Below, piece by piece: positions 12,101 through 22,739 of a DNA stretch of 64,000 nucleotides. Source of the DNA: Xenopus tropicalis. Its lineage: Eukaryota; Chordata; Amphibia; Anura; Pipidae. Below the pieces are notes generated by a model. The model saw nothing but the letters and a program-made list of their open reading frames with translations. It did not search any database and was not told where the DNA came from. Made by a program: the position numbers and the translations under genes. The stretch spans positions 148,508,547 through 148,572,546 of the forward strand of contig NC_030678.2 in NCBI RefSeq assembly GCF_000004195.4, read 5' to 3'. Positions within the stretch are counted from its first letter, which is position 1, and each line of letters opens with the position of its first letter.

Positions 12101-15100
12101 CTGCCTGGAGGAACGCTAGAAAAAGTACAAAAGGTAAATGTAATACTGCTGGTGTCGGAACATAAATTGGCACTTTAATATTGAATTACTGTTTTGTGTA
12201 TGTAAAAGTTTTAATGAACACATTTTACACATGTTTACATGTTCAAACTAAGTTACCGTTGCAGAATTGACTCTGTGGAACATTTAGTGCTTAAAATACA
12301 CTATATATTGTTTCTACCTTCCCTTTCTTGCCCTTTGAGTGCCGTTTTTTTTGTGGGTAAACACAAGAAAGTTAAAAAGGAACTTACCCGTTTCTCTCGT
12401 TTCTTAAGCCGCACATTTCGTACAAGAGAAGAATCCCAGTCCTGTTGATATTATGTAGAGTTAGGTTAATTTCCCTTTAATATACTTCTAAACCAGAAAG
12501 ATCAAAAGGTAACTGCATCTTGCAGCAATGTAAAAATGTATTGATAACTTTACACACAAATGTCAACCTCAGATCATCATATCACCATTACCAGACCACA
12601 TCTCCACCATCATCTTTTATCCTCTAGAAACCAATTTCCTGGCAAATGGCCAGAGTAGGAACACAAACTAGTGTGAATACCGCAGCCTGCCACTAAACAG
12701 CATTCTACACTGTAGCCTGTATAAACAAAAATGATCTCAGGACCTGCCATCAGGCATAATAATCCAGGTGGTCATCTAAACATGGAATCCGCATGATTAG
12801 CCTACAGCTACAAATGACTAACATTGACACTCAAATAGGATATATGGAAAAGATGGAAAGAGTAGCAAACATACACGCAAACGCATCTTGAATATCTAAG
12901 AGACAGTTTCCTGGCTCAATGGCTAAAGAACCTAACAACGCCTTTCAGACTTGGCTTATTTAAATCTAAGGGCAAGGACAAGTTGGGAGATTGAGCCAGC
13001 ATTCAAATTAAAAAATAAATAAATAAAATACCGCTAACTACAAATCTCTGTGCGTCACTGCCCTAAGGACTTGCTGGGGCAGATCTTTGCCATTCAGGGA
13101 TAATGAACAGCTTTGGAAGAAACTTCAGTTCCTATGATGGCACCACATAAGAGTCCAGAAAAAAACAACCACCATGTTTGACATAAGCAAATGATAGTGT
13201 GTATCCCTCTGATTACATCTAAAAGCATCACAGTAAAAAAATTTGCCCAACACTATTAACGTACATCACCCCGTATAGTGGAGTTAGATCAAGACAATTT
13301 TTTAAAATAAAAACCAAGGCAGCTTTGACATAATCCCTATCTACCAAAACAAAATGGCCTTAAACAATGCCTTAAAAAATATATGGCTTATTACCAATGA
13401 GTCTTCAGTCTTGTCAAAGCTGATGTCTGAGAGAATGGAAGCAGATTCATCTATTGTTGAGAGCCTAAACAAATGTGAGGAATCAGGGAAAATTAGCTAA
13501 CGCATTGCAATGTAGAATTAAACTTGAATTTTTGCACAGCTATAAGCTAGTTCTTGCTACAGCTCAGTAGCAACAATTCTGTATTTAATAGCAGATTTTA
13601 CATATACATGCACTGTGTATAGTAATAATGTTCAAGTGTGCTTATTAATATGTGGATTTGCATATTTCAGTTATAAGAATGGACAGTGGCATGTAAATTG
13701 CCATGTGACGGGGGGGGGTCTTCCAAAACTGCCACATGCACCCAGATGGCGGGACAGATTGGTGAAAGCTGAAAACTGCCCTGGACGTGTACGGCTACCT
13801 CAACTGCCAACAAAATAGTTGTATGTTTTTGACAGCATTACTACTGCTGCTACAATACAGTTATGCATGCAATAGTCCAAGGCGCAGTTACTGGCTTCAT
13901 ATTTACCTCCTAGTGCCATTTCCATCAGCGGACATTTGAGTCCTGTTATTAAGAAAAGCTAAAGCACTTCTTTGCTGCTCACTGAGCTGAATGCTGCCAG
14001 ATGGATCACACATTAGCAGTTCCCGTATCAGCTGTATTTGTCGTTCCTACCATAAGACAAAACAGGTGTTACTAACAGCACAGGTTGATGTCTTGTCTCC
14101 CCCAAAACTGTCGCACACAAATTCTCCAATCTCACCAGTTTTTCACATTCCACCTCTGCACGTTGTCTCCTCTTTATCTCCACATCCACCTGATTGCGTG
14201 CATGCTTTAGCTTAACTTCCAGCGCACTGCGCTCAGTTTCAGTCTTCATCAGCATTTCTTTATTTTTTATCAGTTCTTGCTCAGATTTTTGCCATTTTCT
14301 TCGAAAGTCTTCAAAATTCTTAGCCAGCTGAATAAACTCTAAGGAATAGGGAGAAAAGGCAATGATTGATCTCTACCATTCAGAAAGAGCATGACAATAC
14401 CACTCACAAATAAAACCACACGTGAACTGTGCCTAGGGCTATACTGTCAAACTAGAACGCTTTTAAGTTCCAAACAATCAATTGCTCTCCAGGAAGAAAG
14501 GTTTGATTTTAGTGTGTTGGCATTTCCAATTATATTTACTCGCAATTTAGGATGTCTAGCTCATACAAGTTAGACAGAAACGCAATATAAATTTAGTTTA
14601 AAAGTGAAATATCAGTTTACAGTTATTTTTTGGAAAATTTCCTGTAAAGTTAATACTATGACAAAAATGTATGTTTTCAAAAAAGCTGATCGACATGAGC
14701 ATGTTCTGTCATTTTTTTTGGGGGGGGGGGGGGGGGGGGAGATTTACAGAAGAATATGCAAAATCAGAGGGCTGGGAAGCCAGATACTCCCGGCTGGTGC
14801 TTCTGTTGGCAGAAAACTATACCAGCCTTCCGAGCGAGCAATGTGGAGCAATATTTTTACCTTCGCATTGGGTGCACATGTGCAGTAGAGTGAAAAGGCA
14901 AACTTTAAAAGGAGAAGGGCAGCTTTTTCACTATACTGCACGTGTCCTGGCCTGGGCCACTGAAGAATAAAGAAACAGAAGACAATGATTGTCCCATGGT
15001 GCTTGCTTTGGAGTACCCCAGACTGGCCCGGGGTATTAGGTGAGCGATTATAAGCACTAAGAGGTGCCTAACATTTGCAACATTTTGGTGCCCAGTTTTA

Positions 15101-15357
15101 AAATGAGGCAGTACTAATCAAATCAGTATGGGGGGGTCACACCACCACAAACAAAGAAATTCAGCTAACCGACTGTTATATTACCATGAAGATTGAATAA
15201 CGTTACAGCCAACAAAGCCGAAGTTCTAATATGCAGAGACAGCAAAGCTTCCATCTTGGGATGCATACTTACGTGGCTCTATACCCTCATTCAGGCCATC
15301 TACTTGCCGCATTAATTGCTCAAAAAGATTGCGTAGGTTCATCAGGTTTGTCGCCAT
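6127..15357 (-). CDS. racgap1: RacGAP1 (MgcRacGAP/CYK-4), complete, 16 coding exons
   Basis: GTPase-activating protein of the centralspindlin complex, acting with kinesin KIF23 at the spindle midzone to drive cytokinesis. Exons in gene order: 15361-15273 (ATG at 15357), 14338-14136, 14046-13907, 13464-13395, 12441-12388, 12115-12038, 11679-11562, 11476-11349, 11264-11100, 9759-9664, 9583-9385, 8865-8760, 8680-8548, 8467-8338, 6404-6296, 6202-6127. All borders are AG/GT and the phases agree; the sum is 1,890 nt, 629 residues plus stop (human about 632). It starts [18 protein letters not shown]. Residues ~30-110 are coiled coil. A C1 finger follows with ligands H286, C299, C302, C315, C318, H323, C326 and C334. 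The RhoGAP domain is ~348-540, with arginine finger R384 in TGLYRISG. The tail ends [10 protein letters not shown]. No break or missing key residue seen. Confidence 0.98.
6816..7190. mobile_element. TACAGGTATRGGACC palindromic MITE, two partial copies
   Basis: In racgap1 intron 15. Copy one (6816-6963) carries the 3'-type half (CATTATCTGGAAACCC...). Copy two starts at 6966 with TACAGGTATAGGACCTG and runs to about 7190. The same family recurs at 9030-9303, 25847-26084, 39970-40022 and 47826-48156. It is a non-coding palindromic element very abundant in Xenopus DNA. Confidence 0.75.
8028..8145 (+). repeat. Possible T2-type MITE end
   Basis: TTTAAAGGAACTATACCTCC resembles the TTAAAGGRR terminus of Xenopus T2-type MITEs. 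The opposite end was not identified, so this is a fragment call inside racgap1 intron 15. Confidence 0.4.
9030..9303. mobile_element. TACAGGTATRGGACC palindromic MITE, full length
   Basis: Starts TACAGGTATGGGACCCC and ends with the complement ...CTATACCTGTA, with the inner phrases ACCCAATAGGATTG and GGATAATGGGTTTCCGG typical of the family. It lies in the racgap1 intron between the 9583-9385 and 8865-8760 exons and does not touch the exons. Confidence 0.85.
9983..10590. mobile_element. T2-like MITE interrupted by a Penelope-tail-like insert
   Basis: The outer sequence (GGTTGTTCACCTTTGA..., then GATGTAGAGAGCAAC..., ending in the AATAGGTAATAAAAAGTAAC region) is a very common Xenopus element. 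Between 10023 and 10200 a foreign segment is flanked by the hexamer GATGTA on both sides (10017-10022 and 10201-10206). Read on the minus strand the insert contains a GGGCT/AGCCC hairpin followed by GAAATGTTGCC, like the tails of Penelope-type elements. It lies in racgap1 intron 10. Confidence 0.6.
12450..13390. other. racgap1 intron 5, no recognised element
   Basis: About 950 bases of intron. The part from roughly 12520 to 13110 has a more even base composition than its surroundings and may be a decayed retroelement, but I could not match it to a family. The remaining introns of the gene are AT-rich apart from the MITEs listed. Confidence 0.4.
14705..15160. repeat. G-homopolymer and dispersed repeat in racgap1 intron 2
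   Basis: A run of about 20 G preceded by T8 (14710-14740) is followed by a segment (CTGGTGCTTCTGTTGGCAG...) that I recognise as a dispersed Xenopus repeat. Open frames across it are not genes: no splice sites join them to anything, and they change frame with the G-run length. Confidence 0.5.
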
Positions 15358-16259
15358 CTTCCTGCAAAGAATTGTCGATTAGTAGAAAATCACAACTTGG
15401 AGCATCAATAGGTGGAGCAGTGCTCGACTCGAAAGTTCTGGGAGCACATTTTGACCAAGGGAGATTTGCAGGGACTGTTTACATAAATACAGACATGTAA
15501 AAACCATATATACAAGTATGCTACTACACTTTAAGCCATTAAAACAGCAACTGAAAACTACTTTTTCACAACTCCAGCAAACCCATCATATACCTTGCTA
15601 ATTGGCCAAAATTATCAAGAAAGCTCAACCATAAAGTTCTAAAAGGCTCATATCCAAGCAAAATGAAAGATAGGCAGACAGACGGTTATACACAAACTTC
15701 TACAATGTAAACTTGCATATAAACACCATACATCTTAAAAACTAGTACAAAACCAAGCAAAAATGCCTAAAAAAAATTATACGAAACAAAAATATTTACA
15801 GAAACAGCACAAAAACTTATGTGCCTACGACCATAACACACATAGCACATTTAACCTTATGGATATATAAAAAAAAAAAAAAACTACAGGTATACAGGCT
15901 CAAATTACAGAAGTCAGCCTCCTTATTTTAAGAAAATAAATCTTATTTTAAAAATGATTTTCTTTTTCCCTAATAAAACAGTACCTTATGCTTCCTTGAT
16001 AGTAACCAAGCTGCATAAAAGAAGCTCTGAAAGCTTGTAGCCAGACTGGGCTTTTGTTAAAACAAAACCAAAGTCAAGCAAAAGGACCAGACCAACAGAG
16101 GGGTGGAACATAGAAGGCAAAGCAACATAGTCATCCCATATGTTGCTGGAACATAAGAAAAAAAATCAAATTTTTCAATCGCATTCCTGTGTTTTTCAAA
16201 CCCAGCAACACTCAGACGGACCTGGCAGCGATACAGTTTTTAAGCACGGGCCCCTTTAA

Positions 16260-16771
16260 AGAGTTACAGGCCCTTGGCTCATTGGTGGTCAGCGGGTAAT
16301 TTTATTGGTTGCGCCCTGTGCGTACGTGTCACGTCAGCACGCACGGGGCGCAACCTAATAAAAGATCTGCAGCTGCGGGACCTAAGAAGAGACAGCGGAC
16401 GCAGAACGCTGGGGGATGTTGGGGAGAACGCTGGGGGGAGCTGGAGGATGTTGGGGAGGACACTGAGTGGGGGGAGCTGGAGGATGCAGAGGGGGGAGCT
16501 GGAGGATGTTGGGGAGGACGCTGAGGTGTGGGAGTTCATTTTCACTACATTCCACATTTATTAAAGCAACTGTTTTTATTCTTTAATTTGAAATTGATGC
16601 CTCAATTAATGTCATTTTATTGGTATTTATTTTGATTATTGAAACTTAGCAGTTGCTGCTGTATTTCCCACCCTAGGCTTATACTCGAGTCAATAAGTTT
16701 TTCCCGTTTCCTTAGGTAAAATTAGGTACCTCGGCTTATATTCGGATCGGCTTATACTCAAGTATATATGG
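16260..16771. mobile_element. MITE-like segment with CRE-like hairpin and 21-24 bp minisatellite
   Basis: Begins near 16300 with an imperfect inverted repeat (GGTTGCGCCC... / ...GGGGCGCAACC) whose centre is ACGTGTCACGTCAGCACG. It continues into a GA/GT-rich minisatellite with units of the type GCTGGAGGATGTTGGGGAGG (16405-16525), and closes with the CTTATACTCGAGTC... and CTTATACTCAAGTATAT motifs of a common frog repeat. Translation of the minisatellite gives only low-complexity peptides. Confidence 0.6.
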
Positions 16772-16783
16772 TACATAAAAAGT

Positions 16784-17700
16784 AAGGTGGTCTATGCTGT
16801 CCAGTGTAGTGAAGAGTGTTCAGATCTATATATTGGGGAGACAAAACAACCTCTCTGTAAGAGAGGCCCAACATAGGAGGGCTAACTCCTCAGGACAAGA
16901 CTCAGCAGTCTATCTACATCTCAAGCAAAGAGGACACTTTTGAGGACAGTAATGTGCTTATTTTGGACCAAGAAGACAGATTTGAAAGATGTGAAAGAGC
17001 CCATATATGAAAAACTGGAAAAAACATCCCTGAACAGAGGAGGGGGTCTGGGGCACCACTTGACATCCTTACCCTGGTGATCTCACAACAATGCACACTT
17101 CTAGTCATGTACTTTGAAAGATTAACACCTGCATCAATGAGAATCATGGTACCATTGTGACTGGATCATACTTACACCTGTGAGTTTCAGCCAACACCTA
17201 ACTGAATAAGTTTAATGGAACCAATTTGATTGGATGACTGTGCCCTCATGGGTTTAAATGCCTGGGAATTCCCTTACATTTAGGGAAGTGGCAGACGGGG
17301 AGATTAGTTGATACTGTATATCATGACCTGGATGAATAGGAATCTGCATAGACATGTGTATGTAGGTCTTCTGAACATTTCTGGCAAGTTTGATAAACAT
17401 CCACTCTGTCAGTGGTTTTGTTTTTTTTTTTTAGATTTAAACTATTTCTTGCATTTTAAGGATTTAGGTTATTGTACTGCTTTGGCTATTTGGGTCACCT
17501 AAACCAGCGGTGCCAACTGAAGTCTAACACTGAAGTCACACACTTTATGAATTACTGGGGGTAAGATTTTGGTACAGGTGAGGAATCAGTTTAAGGGGTT
17601 AAATGCCAGGGAGTTCCCCAACACTTATTTGAACTGAAGAAGCCACTCGGATGAGTGGAGAAACATTTTCAAGAAAACGCAAAAAAGTCCAGCTGTTTTA
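16784..17700 (+). mobile_element. Penelope-like element remnant: GIY-YIG endonuclease and 3' terminus
   Basis: Penelope-like retroelements encode a reverse transcriptase followed by a GIY-YIG endonuclease. From 16784 the plus strand reads KVVYAVQCSEECSDLYIGET, with the CxxxC and YIGxT pattern of the Penelope endonuclease. A one-base frame change near 16865 continues as HRRANSSGQDSAVYLHLKQR, then stops accumulate. Downstream (17100-17135) comes the LTPASMRIM tail phrase typical of these elements, and at 17634-17664 a hammerhead-like motif. The reverse transcriptase part is absent; the abrupt 5' edge abuts the MITE ending at 16771. It is a dead copy in racgap1 intron 1, opposite to the gene. 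Confidence 0.85.
17634..17664 (+). ncRNA. Hammerhead-ribozyme-like motif in Penelope tail
   Basis: Core-like CTGAAGA (17634-17640) fits CUGANGA. A perfect six-pair helix CCACTC/GAGTGG with loop GGAT follows (17643-17658), then AGAAAC (17659-17664) in the GAAA core position. Hammerhead ribozymes in the terminal repeats of Penelope-like elements are established. Whether this copy cleaves is not shown; stem III and the cleavage site were not verified. Confidence 0.6.
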
Positions 17701-19000
17701 AACTTAATTTTATTAGATACATACACATGCAGTCACCCAGCTAATTCAATTAATCAAGTGTCCTTTAATTTACAAAGCCCAGCTTGTGTTAAATTGCTTT
17801 TTAGCACAATCATATCACATTATGTTTGGATAATCTTACGTGCAAGGCTAAGCAAGATAATAGTCCGTAAAAGCCAGCCCTGAAACCCCACAGTAAGCAA
17901 AATATTGCAGTTTGTGGTTGTAAACTTTCTAACTCTGGACATACAGAAACTACTGACTACAACGTGACAGAACTCAGGCCTTGTAGGATAGGACATGTGC
18001 AGCAGTATAAATCTGATCCTGCAACACTAAACACTAACAGCATCTCACCAGTGGCAACTATATAACATACTTGGACCTGCCATGTTTTGTGAATGGGGCT
18101 ATTGCAGAACACATTTCAGTGACTGCTTGTTAATTCAAACATCTTTGGCATGACACTAGTTTGACACTTACATGGTCAGAGTATTCCAGAGATGGAGGCA
18201 ATGCAATAAAGGGTACAAAGATTGCTACAGGTCCAGTAATGGATATCAACCAATCAGCAGTTAGCATTTACTGTTCACCTATCTAAAACTATATATCTGA
18301 TTGGTTGTTGCAGGAGACCTCTCCAACCTCTCCTGTGCTGTTGGCTTATTTTTTATTTTCTTGATAACTGCTCTTAAAAACAAATTACTGTGGGGGTAGT
18401 TAACATATGCAGTCTAAAAGTATAACTATTTATAAAGCTCTACAAGAACTCAGTGCTGTACAATCTTACAATGTATAACAGTGCACAAACATTGTAATAA
18501 ATACAATAAATAAGTATAGATACACAGATTAAATGCCATGTGGTATGTAATCTACAGTTTAAATGCATCTATACACCATGCACATTTATTTTGGGTGTCC
18601 AGAAGTCAAATGGTTTTATGTCAAATCGGGCACAATTGCCCATGCCATGTAACCTATAGAATACATAGGGCCTTCTTTCTCTATAAATACAACATTCAAT
18701 CACTAGAAGCCACCTGCAACACATTTTCCCAGGCATGCACCACCACAGGTGACCAAAAATTCTGGCCATACTCATCTCATATGATTTTCAATACATTATG
18801 GTGGCCTATCAATCCTGACAGATATTTTTTGCCTGCGGATATCTGTCAATAGGGTAGATTGCCAATACACAATTTTAGCCAGTGTATGTTCGACAGGTGA
18901 GAAAGCAAAGACCAGCAACAGCTACTCTCACCACCTGCTGTTGCCTTATTCAGGCTGTCAGGCCAAAGTAGAAAAGAAAGGTGACCACACTGTGTAAAGC
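17700..19000. other. racgap1 intron 1, no recognised gene
   Basis: AT-rich sequence without exon-like features. Around 18421-18480 (TATTTATAAAGCTCTACA...GTGCTGTACA) is a short fragment like the repeat at 63890-63940. Confidence 0.4.
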
Positions 19001-19004
19001 AGTG

Positions 19005-19060
19005 ATCCCCAACCAGAGGCTCGTGGGCAACATGTTACCAATCCCCTTTAAAAATGGGCA
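19005..19060 (-). mobile_element. Terminal fragment of hAT-like CAGKGRTCCCCAACC MITE
   Basis: CAGTGATCCCCAACCAGAGG followed by the GCAACATGTT phrase is the complement of the right end of the complete element at 34499-34804. Confidence 0.65.
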
Positions 19061-19675
19061 CCAGCTTTGAGGCCAGTGGGAGCAATATTAAATTTCTTTG
19101 AAGGCATAAAGAACAATGTGTTTGTGTTGGTATGTAACTGGTTAAGAATTATAAACTCGACAGTCTACTTTAAGTTTAACTTTCACTTGATAAGTGCTAT
19201 CATTATAACGTCTTGGGTTGTAATTTCCTGATGCATTTAAAAACGGTCTTGCAAGGAGTTACTAGATTCAGCTTATGACTGGAAGTGAGACTAATGCAAA
19301 CAGATATAAATGCTTAATTAAAGCCACCACACTCCAAGGCTCTCTATCAAACCAGTCTTGTAGCAAAATGAGTCCTGTTGAGAACAGAGCTTTTTACAAT
19401 ATATTTATCAGAACAGGCCTAATTATATATTTATATACATTATATACAAGTTTTATTGTATGTAATGGACCAGTTAGTAACCCTGACATGTGGTTAGCTA
19501 AGAATAAAAACTATTGTTTGGAGGAAAATGTAAAATAAAATTACAGGTGTTTTGCCTGGTACCTATTGCTTTTTTGGTCCAAGTCCCTATTGAGATGCAT
19601 CATTTATTGAGAATTTCTCTAAATAGCTCAAAACAAGGAATATACAGCTGAATAGATCTGTGGTGTATTTAACGC

Positions 19676-19878
19676 TGGCCATACTCGCACCGATGATATT
19701 GTACAAAATCTTGTTTCATGTGATATTCGGTGCGTGTATGGGGGCTCGACCGATATCACAAAACGCTGCAGATATCAGTTTACTCGTCGATTGGCCAGGT
19801 TAAAAGATTTTGATCGGGCACCCAAGCAAAATGGTCACATGAAAGATCGAAAATTGCTACATGTATGGCCATCTTAAG
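19676..19878. mobile_element. TTAA/T2-type MITE (GGCCATAC termini)
   Basis: Starts GCTGGCCATACTCGCACC and ends with ACATGTATGGCCATCTTAAG, i.e. inverted TGGCCATAC termini next to a TTAA. Related copies occur at 21870-22084, 27835-28098 and 54078-54445. It directly abuts the half palindrome that begins at 19890. Confidence 0.6.
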
Positions 19879-19889
19879 AAATTAAATGG

Positions 19890-20058
19890 GCGAGTCTTTT
19901 TCGGCGATTTCCGGAAATCGCCCCGCCGCGTCTGCCATCCCGCCGGCGACTTACATGTTCGCCGGTGGGATGGCAGGGGAAGGCAACTCGGGGAGATTAG
20001 TTGCCCGCGAACAGGGAGTTAATCGCGGGCGACTAATCTCCCCCGTGTGCCAGAGCCC
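19890..20058 (+). mobile_element. Harbinger-like foldback MITE, right half only
   Basis: Matches the right arm of the 339-bp palindrome at 35091-35429 from its exact centre (CGAGTCTTTTTCGG...) to its terminus (...GTGTGCCAGAGCCC), followed by the TAA that serves as target duplication in the complete copy. The left arm is missing. The open frame of 63 codons across it is an accident of the GC-rich arm. Confidence 0.85.
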
Positions 20059-20224
20059 TAACTGGCCTTTACACTGAACCCCCACCCCCAAGCACCACTA
20101 GAATGCAATTTATTGCCTGTTATATAGCAGCAACACAGTTACTCTTTACAGAGACTTTCCAGTATTCAAGTCAGTCCCTGCCACATTCACAGAAAGTAGG
20201 TTAATTTTATGAAAAGCCTAACCT

Positions 20225-20342
20225 AATGTATATACATGGAAAACATGAACTCCCTGCAGACAGTGCCCAAGCTGGAATTGAACTCAGGACATCTATGCTG
20301 CAAGGCAGATATGCTACTGGGAACCACTAAACAACATGCCCA
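20225..20342 (-). repeat. tRNA-headed SINE fragment
   Basis: On the minus strand the order is TAGTGGTTCCC...CTGCCTTGCAGC...GAGTTCAATTCC, that is, an A-box-like and a B-box-like (GTTCAATTCC) element with tRNA-like spacing, then CTGTCTGCAGGGAGTTCATG. The same consensus is seen in plus orientation at 47166-47455. Confidence 0.6.
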
Positions 20343-20371
20343 CTTTTTGGCAATATATGAAAATAAACTCT

Positions 20372-20445
20372 AGGGATGCACCAAATACACTATTTTTGGG
20401 GTTGGCCGAACCCTTCATGAACGATTTAGGCAAATACTGAACCTG
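20372..20445 (+). repeat. TAGGGATGCACC-type repeat fragment
   Basis: TAGGGATGCACCAAATACAC followed by GGTTGGCCGAACCC... is the start of a common Xenopus repeat; the rest of the element is missing. Confidence 0.5.
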
Positions 20446-20812
20446 CAAGATGCAAGGCCACTGAAGGGTTTATTTCCAAGATCCATATGAGATGTCTCTC
20501 CTTCCTAGTTTTGTACAGTGAACTCACAGACACTAACAGACAGACTGGGCTATACCTACTAACAAGCTGGGATGTGCAGAACACCACAGGCACCCTATGA
20601 GCCTGCAGGATGCATATGGCGTGCCCTCTGCATGTCCCATGGGTGTAATGTTGCTGCATTCTGCCCACAGTAGTGGGCAATATAAAGTTAAATAGCATTT
20701 AGTCATGGATTTTTAGGGCAATACATATTTTACATGTCTCTTCTCAAAGAACCATGACAATTTCAAATGTTTTGCTTTTTTCCCCCCCTCAACCTGAGAC
20801 ATGTGTGTACCT

Positions 20813-21573
20813 TAGTGCTGGGCGGTATACCGGTAAAAACCGATCACCGGTTTTTTTTTTTGAAACCGATATGAATTTTCTACATACCGGTGTGCTGAAT
20901 ACTTCCGGGTGCGCACGTGACGTCAGCGCGCACGTGACGTCAGCGCGCACGTGACGTCAGCGCGCACGTGACGTCAGCGCGCACACTCTACAAAAGCGCC
21001 ATCGCTAGGACGCATTCAGAGTCGGATACCAATGTGAGCTGTCGGGGGGGTGCCTGGCCAGTAATTATATTTTATGTGAAGGGGATGGGGTTGTGTTTGG
21101 GGGGGGGGGTTATATTTATGTGAAGGGGATGGGGGGGTGTTTGGGGTGGGGTGGGTGGTTATACTTATGTGAAGGGGATGGGGTTGTGTTTGGGGGGGGG
21201 GTGGGGTGGGGGGTTATATTTATGTGAAGGGGATGGGGGGGTGTTTGGGGTGGGGTGGGGGGGGTGTGTGCGGATGGGGGGTGTTTGGGGTGGGGTGTGC
21301 GGATGGGGGGGTGTTTGGGGTGGGGGGGTGCGTGCGGATGGGGGGTGTTTGGGGTGCGTGCGGATGGGGGGGTGCGTGTGGATGGGGTGGTGGGGGGGGG
21401 CTGCGTGCGGATGGGGGGGTGTTTGGGGTGGCGGGGGGGGGTGCGGGTGGCGGGTGTTTGGGGTGGTCACCTAATCATGCATGGGGAAAAAAAAATACCG
21501 TCAAATACCGTGATACCGATATAATTTTGAAAAATACCGTGATATAAATTTTTGGTCATACCGCCCAGCACTA
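20813..21573. mobile_element. hAT-type MITE with CRE/E-box 17-mers and G-rich array
   Basis: Perfect 16-bp inverted termini TAGTGCTGGGCGGTAT and a perfect 8-bp target duplication GTGTACCT (20805-20812 and 21574-21581) mark it as hAT-type and complete (761 bp). Inside are four tandem 17-bp units containing CACGTGACGTCAGCGCG (20911-20982), each with an E-box and a full CRE palindrome TGACGTCA. Then comes about 430 bases of G-rich tandem sequence (21040-21470; phrases GTGTTTGGGGTGGGG and GTGCGGATGGGG), and AT-rich ATACCGTGATACC repeats. It has no transposase. The proline/histidine- or glycine-rich frames across it are low complexity. Confidence 0.92.
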
Positions 21574-21737
21574 GTGTACCTGTTTACAGACTGTATCAGA
21601 TGTAGGAATTGAATTACTACTACACATATCCAGAGAGTCAGTGGGGCCACAAGCAGGGCAGGAACATTGGGGCTCTGTTGGTTGGGGGGGTAACTGAATT
21701 AAGGATGCGCAACCTGCAAACCCCCACAGCTACCGAT

Positions 21738-22158
21738 ATGAAACTCCCAGGAGCAATGCTGAAGAAAAGATTGTAATTGTAATGTATATGGGCACCTTTA
21801 GGGGTGTGAAACTCCCAGGAGCAATGGCTGAAGGAAAGATTGTAATTGTAACGTGTACGGGCATCTTAAAGGTGGCGATTGGACCAGTTTGAAAATTTTG
21901 ATTGGGCGCCATAGAAGGTGCCTGACCAAAATCTCCCTTCAGTGCTGAATCGACAGAAGGAGGTAGAAATCCTATTGTTTCTACCTCCTTATCCGTTGAT
22001 TCAGCCCTGAATGGTGTGTGGCGGATCTGACAACGTTTCGTGCGACCATCGAAACATTGTCAGATCGCCACGTGTATGGCCAGCTTAAGGGGTGTGAAAC
22101 TCCCAGGAGTAATGGTCATGGGAAAGATCCTAATTGTAACGTGTAGGGGCATCTTTAT
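21738..22158 (+). repeat. Three tandem ~68-bp units, the second split by a MITE
   Basis: Units share GAAACTCCCAGGAGYAATG, GATTGTAATTGTAAC and GGGCATCTTTA. Unit one is 21738-21804, unit two starts at about 21808 and is cut at 21869, unit three runs 22096-22158. The interruption is the TTAA element at 21870-22084. Confidence 0.8.
21870..22084. mobile_element. T2-type MITE (TTAA target duplication), 215 bp
   Basis: Flanked on both sides by TTAA (21866-21869 and 22085-22088). The left end reads AGGTGGCG after TTAA, the right end CGTGTATGGCCAGC before TTAA. Inner arms GAAGGAGGTAGAAATC and TTTCTACCTCCTTATC pair with each other. Confidence 0.8.
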
Positions 22159-22739
22159 ACCAGAGCTGTTCCACTTGAGGCCCGCAGGCTGGATGTGCCC
22201 ATCTAAAGGACTTTTACCCCCCCAGTCTGCTGTAAGGCTCCATAGACATCACTGTATGACAGGCTGACCAGCCAGCAGGGCTGAACGGATTGCAGTTTAT
22301 TTAAAATGCATTTATTACATATTAATTTATGTGATGTGGCGCACAAACTCGCTGTATGAGAAATAATGGGCCCATTTCATGTACATACACCGAGTCAGCC
22401 CATTGCTTTATATTTCCAGTGAAACTCGCCCCCACCCCCCCAGGTTCCTCGGTATTGCACAGGCCCCGGGGCAGATGCGCCACACGCTGATCTGTTCATA
22501 CATAGGCTCATGTACAGAGTTGAAAAGTTAACGCAATTCAAACTAAAACAACTTTCCCCTTAAGCCCCATTCATTTTAGGAGCAGCCGATCTCAGAGGGG
22601 CGCAGGGACTCGGATCCCCTCAGTAGGAGTATCTATGGCTGTACCTATATGGCTGCACCTATACGGCTGTACCTATACGGCTGTACCTCTATGGCTGTAC
22701 CCACAGGCCGTGTGCCAAACAGACTCGGGCAACAACCAG

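Noticed and set aside
14710..14740. G20 homopolymer as a functional element
   Set aside because: Sits in an intronic repeat; length is also prone to sequencing error.
21151..21547. Overlapping glycine-rich (plus) and proline/histidine-rich (minus) frames of about 90-113 codons
   Set aside because: They translate the G-rich tandem array inside the hAT MITE; no start context, splice sites or complexity.
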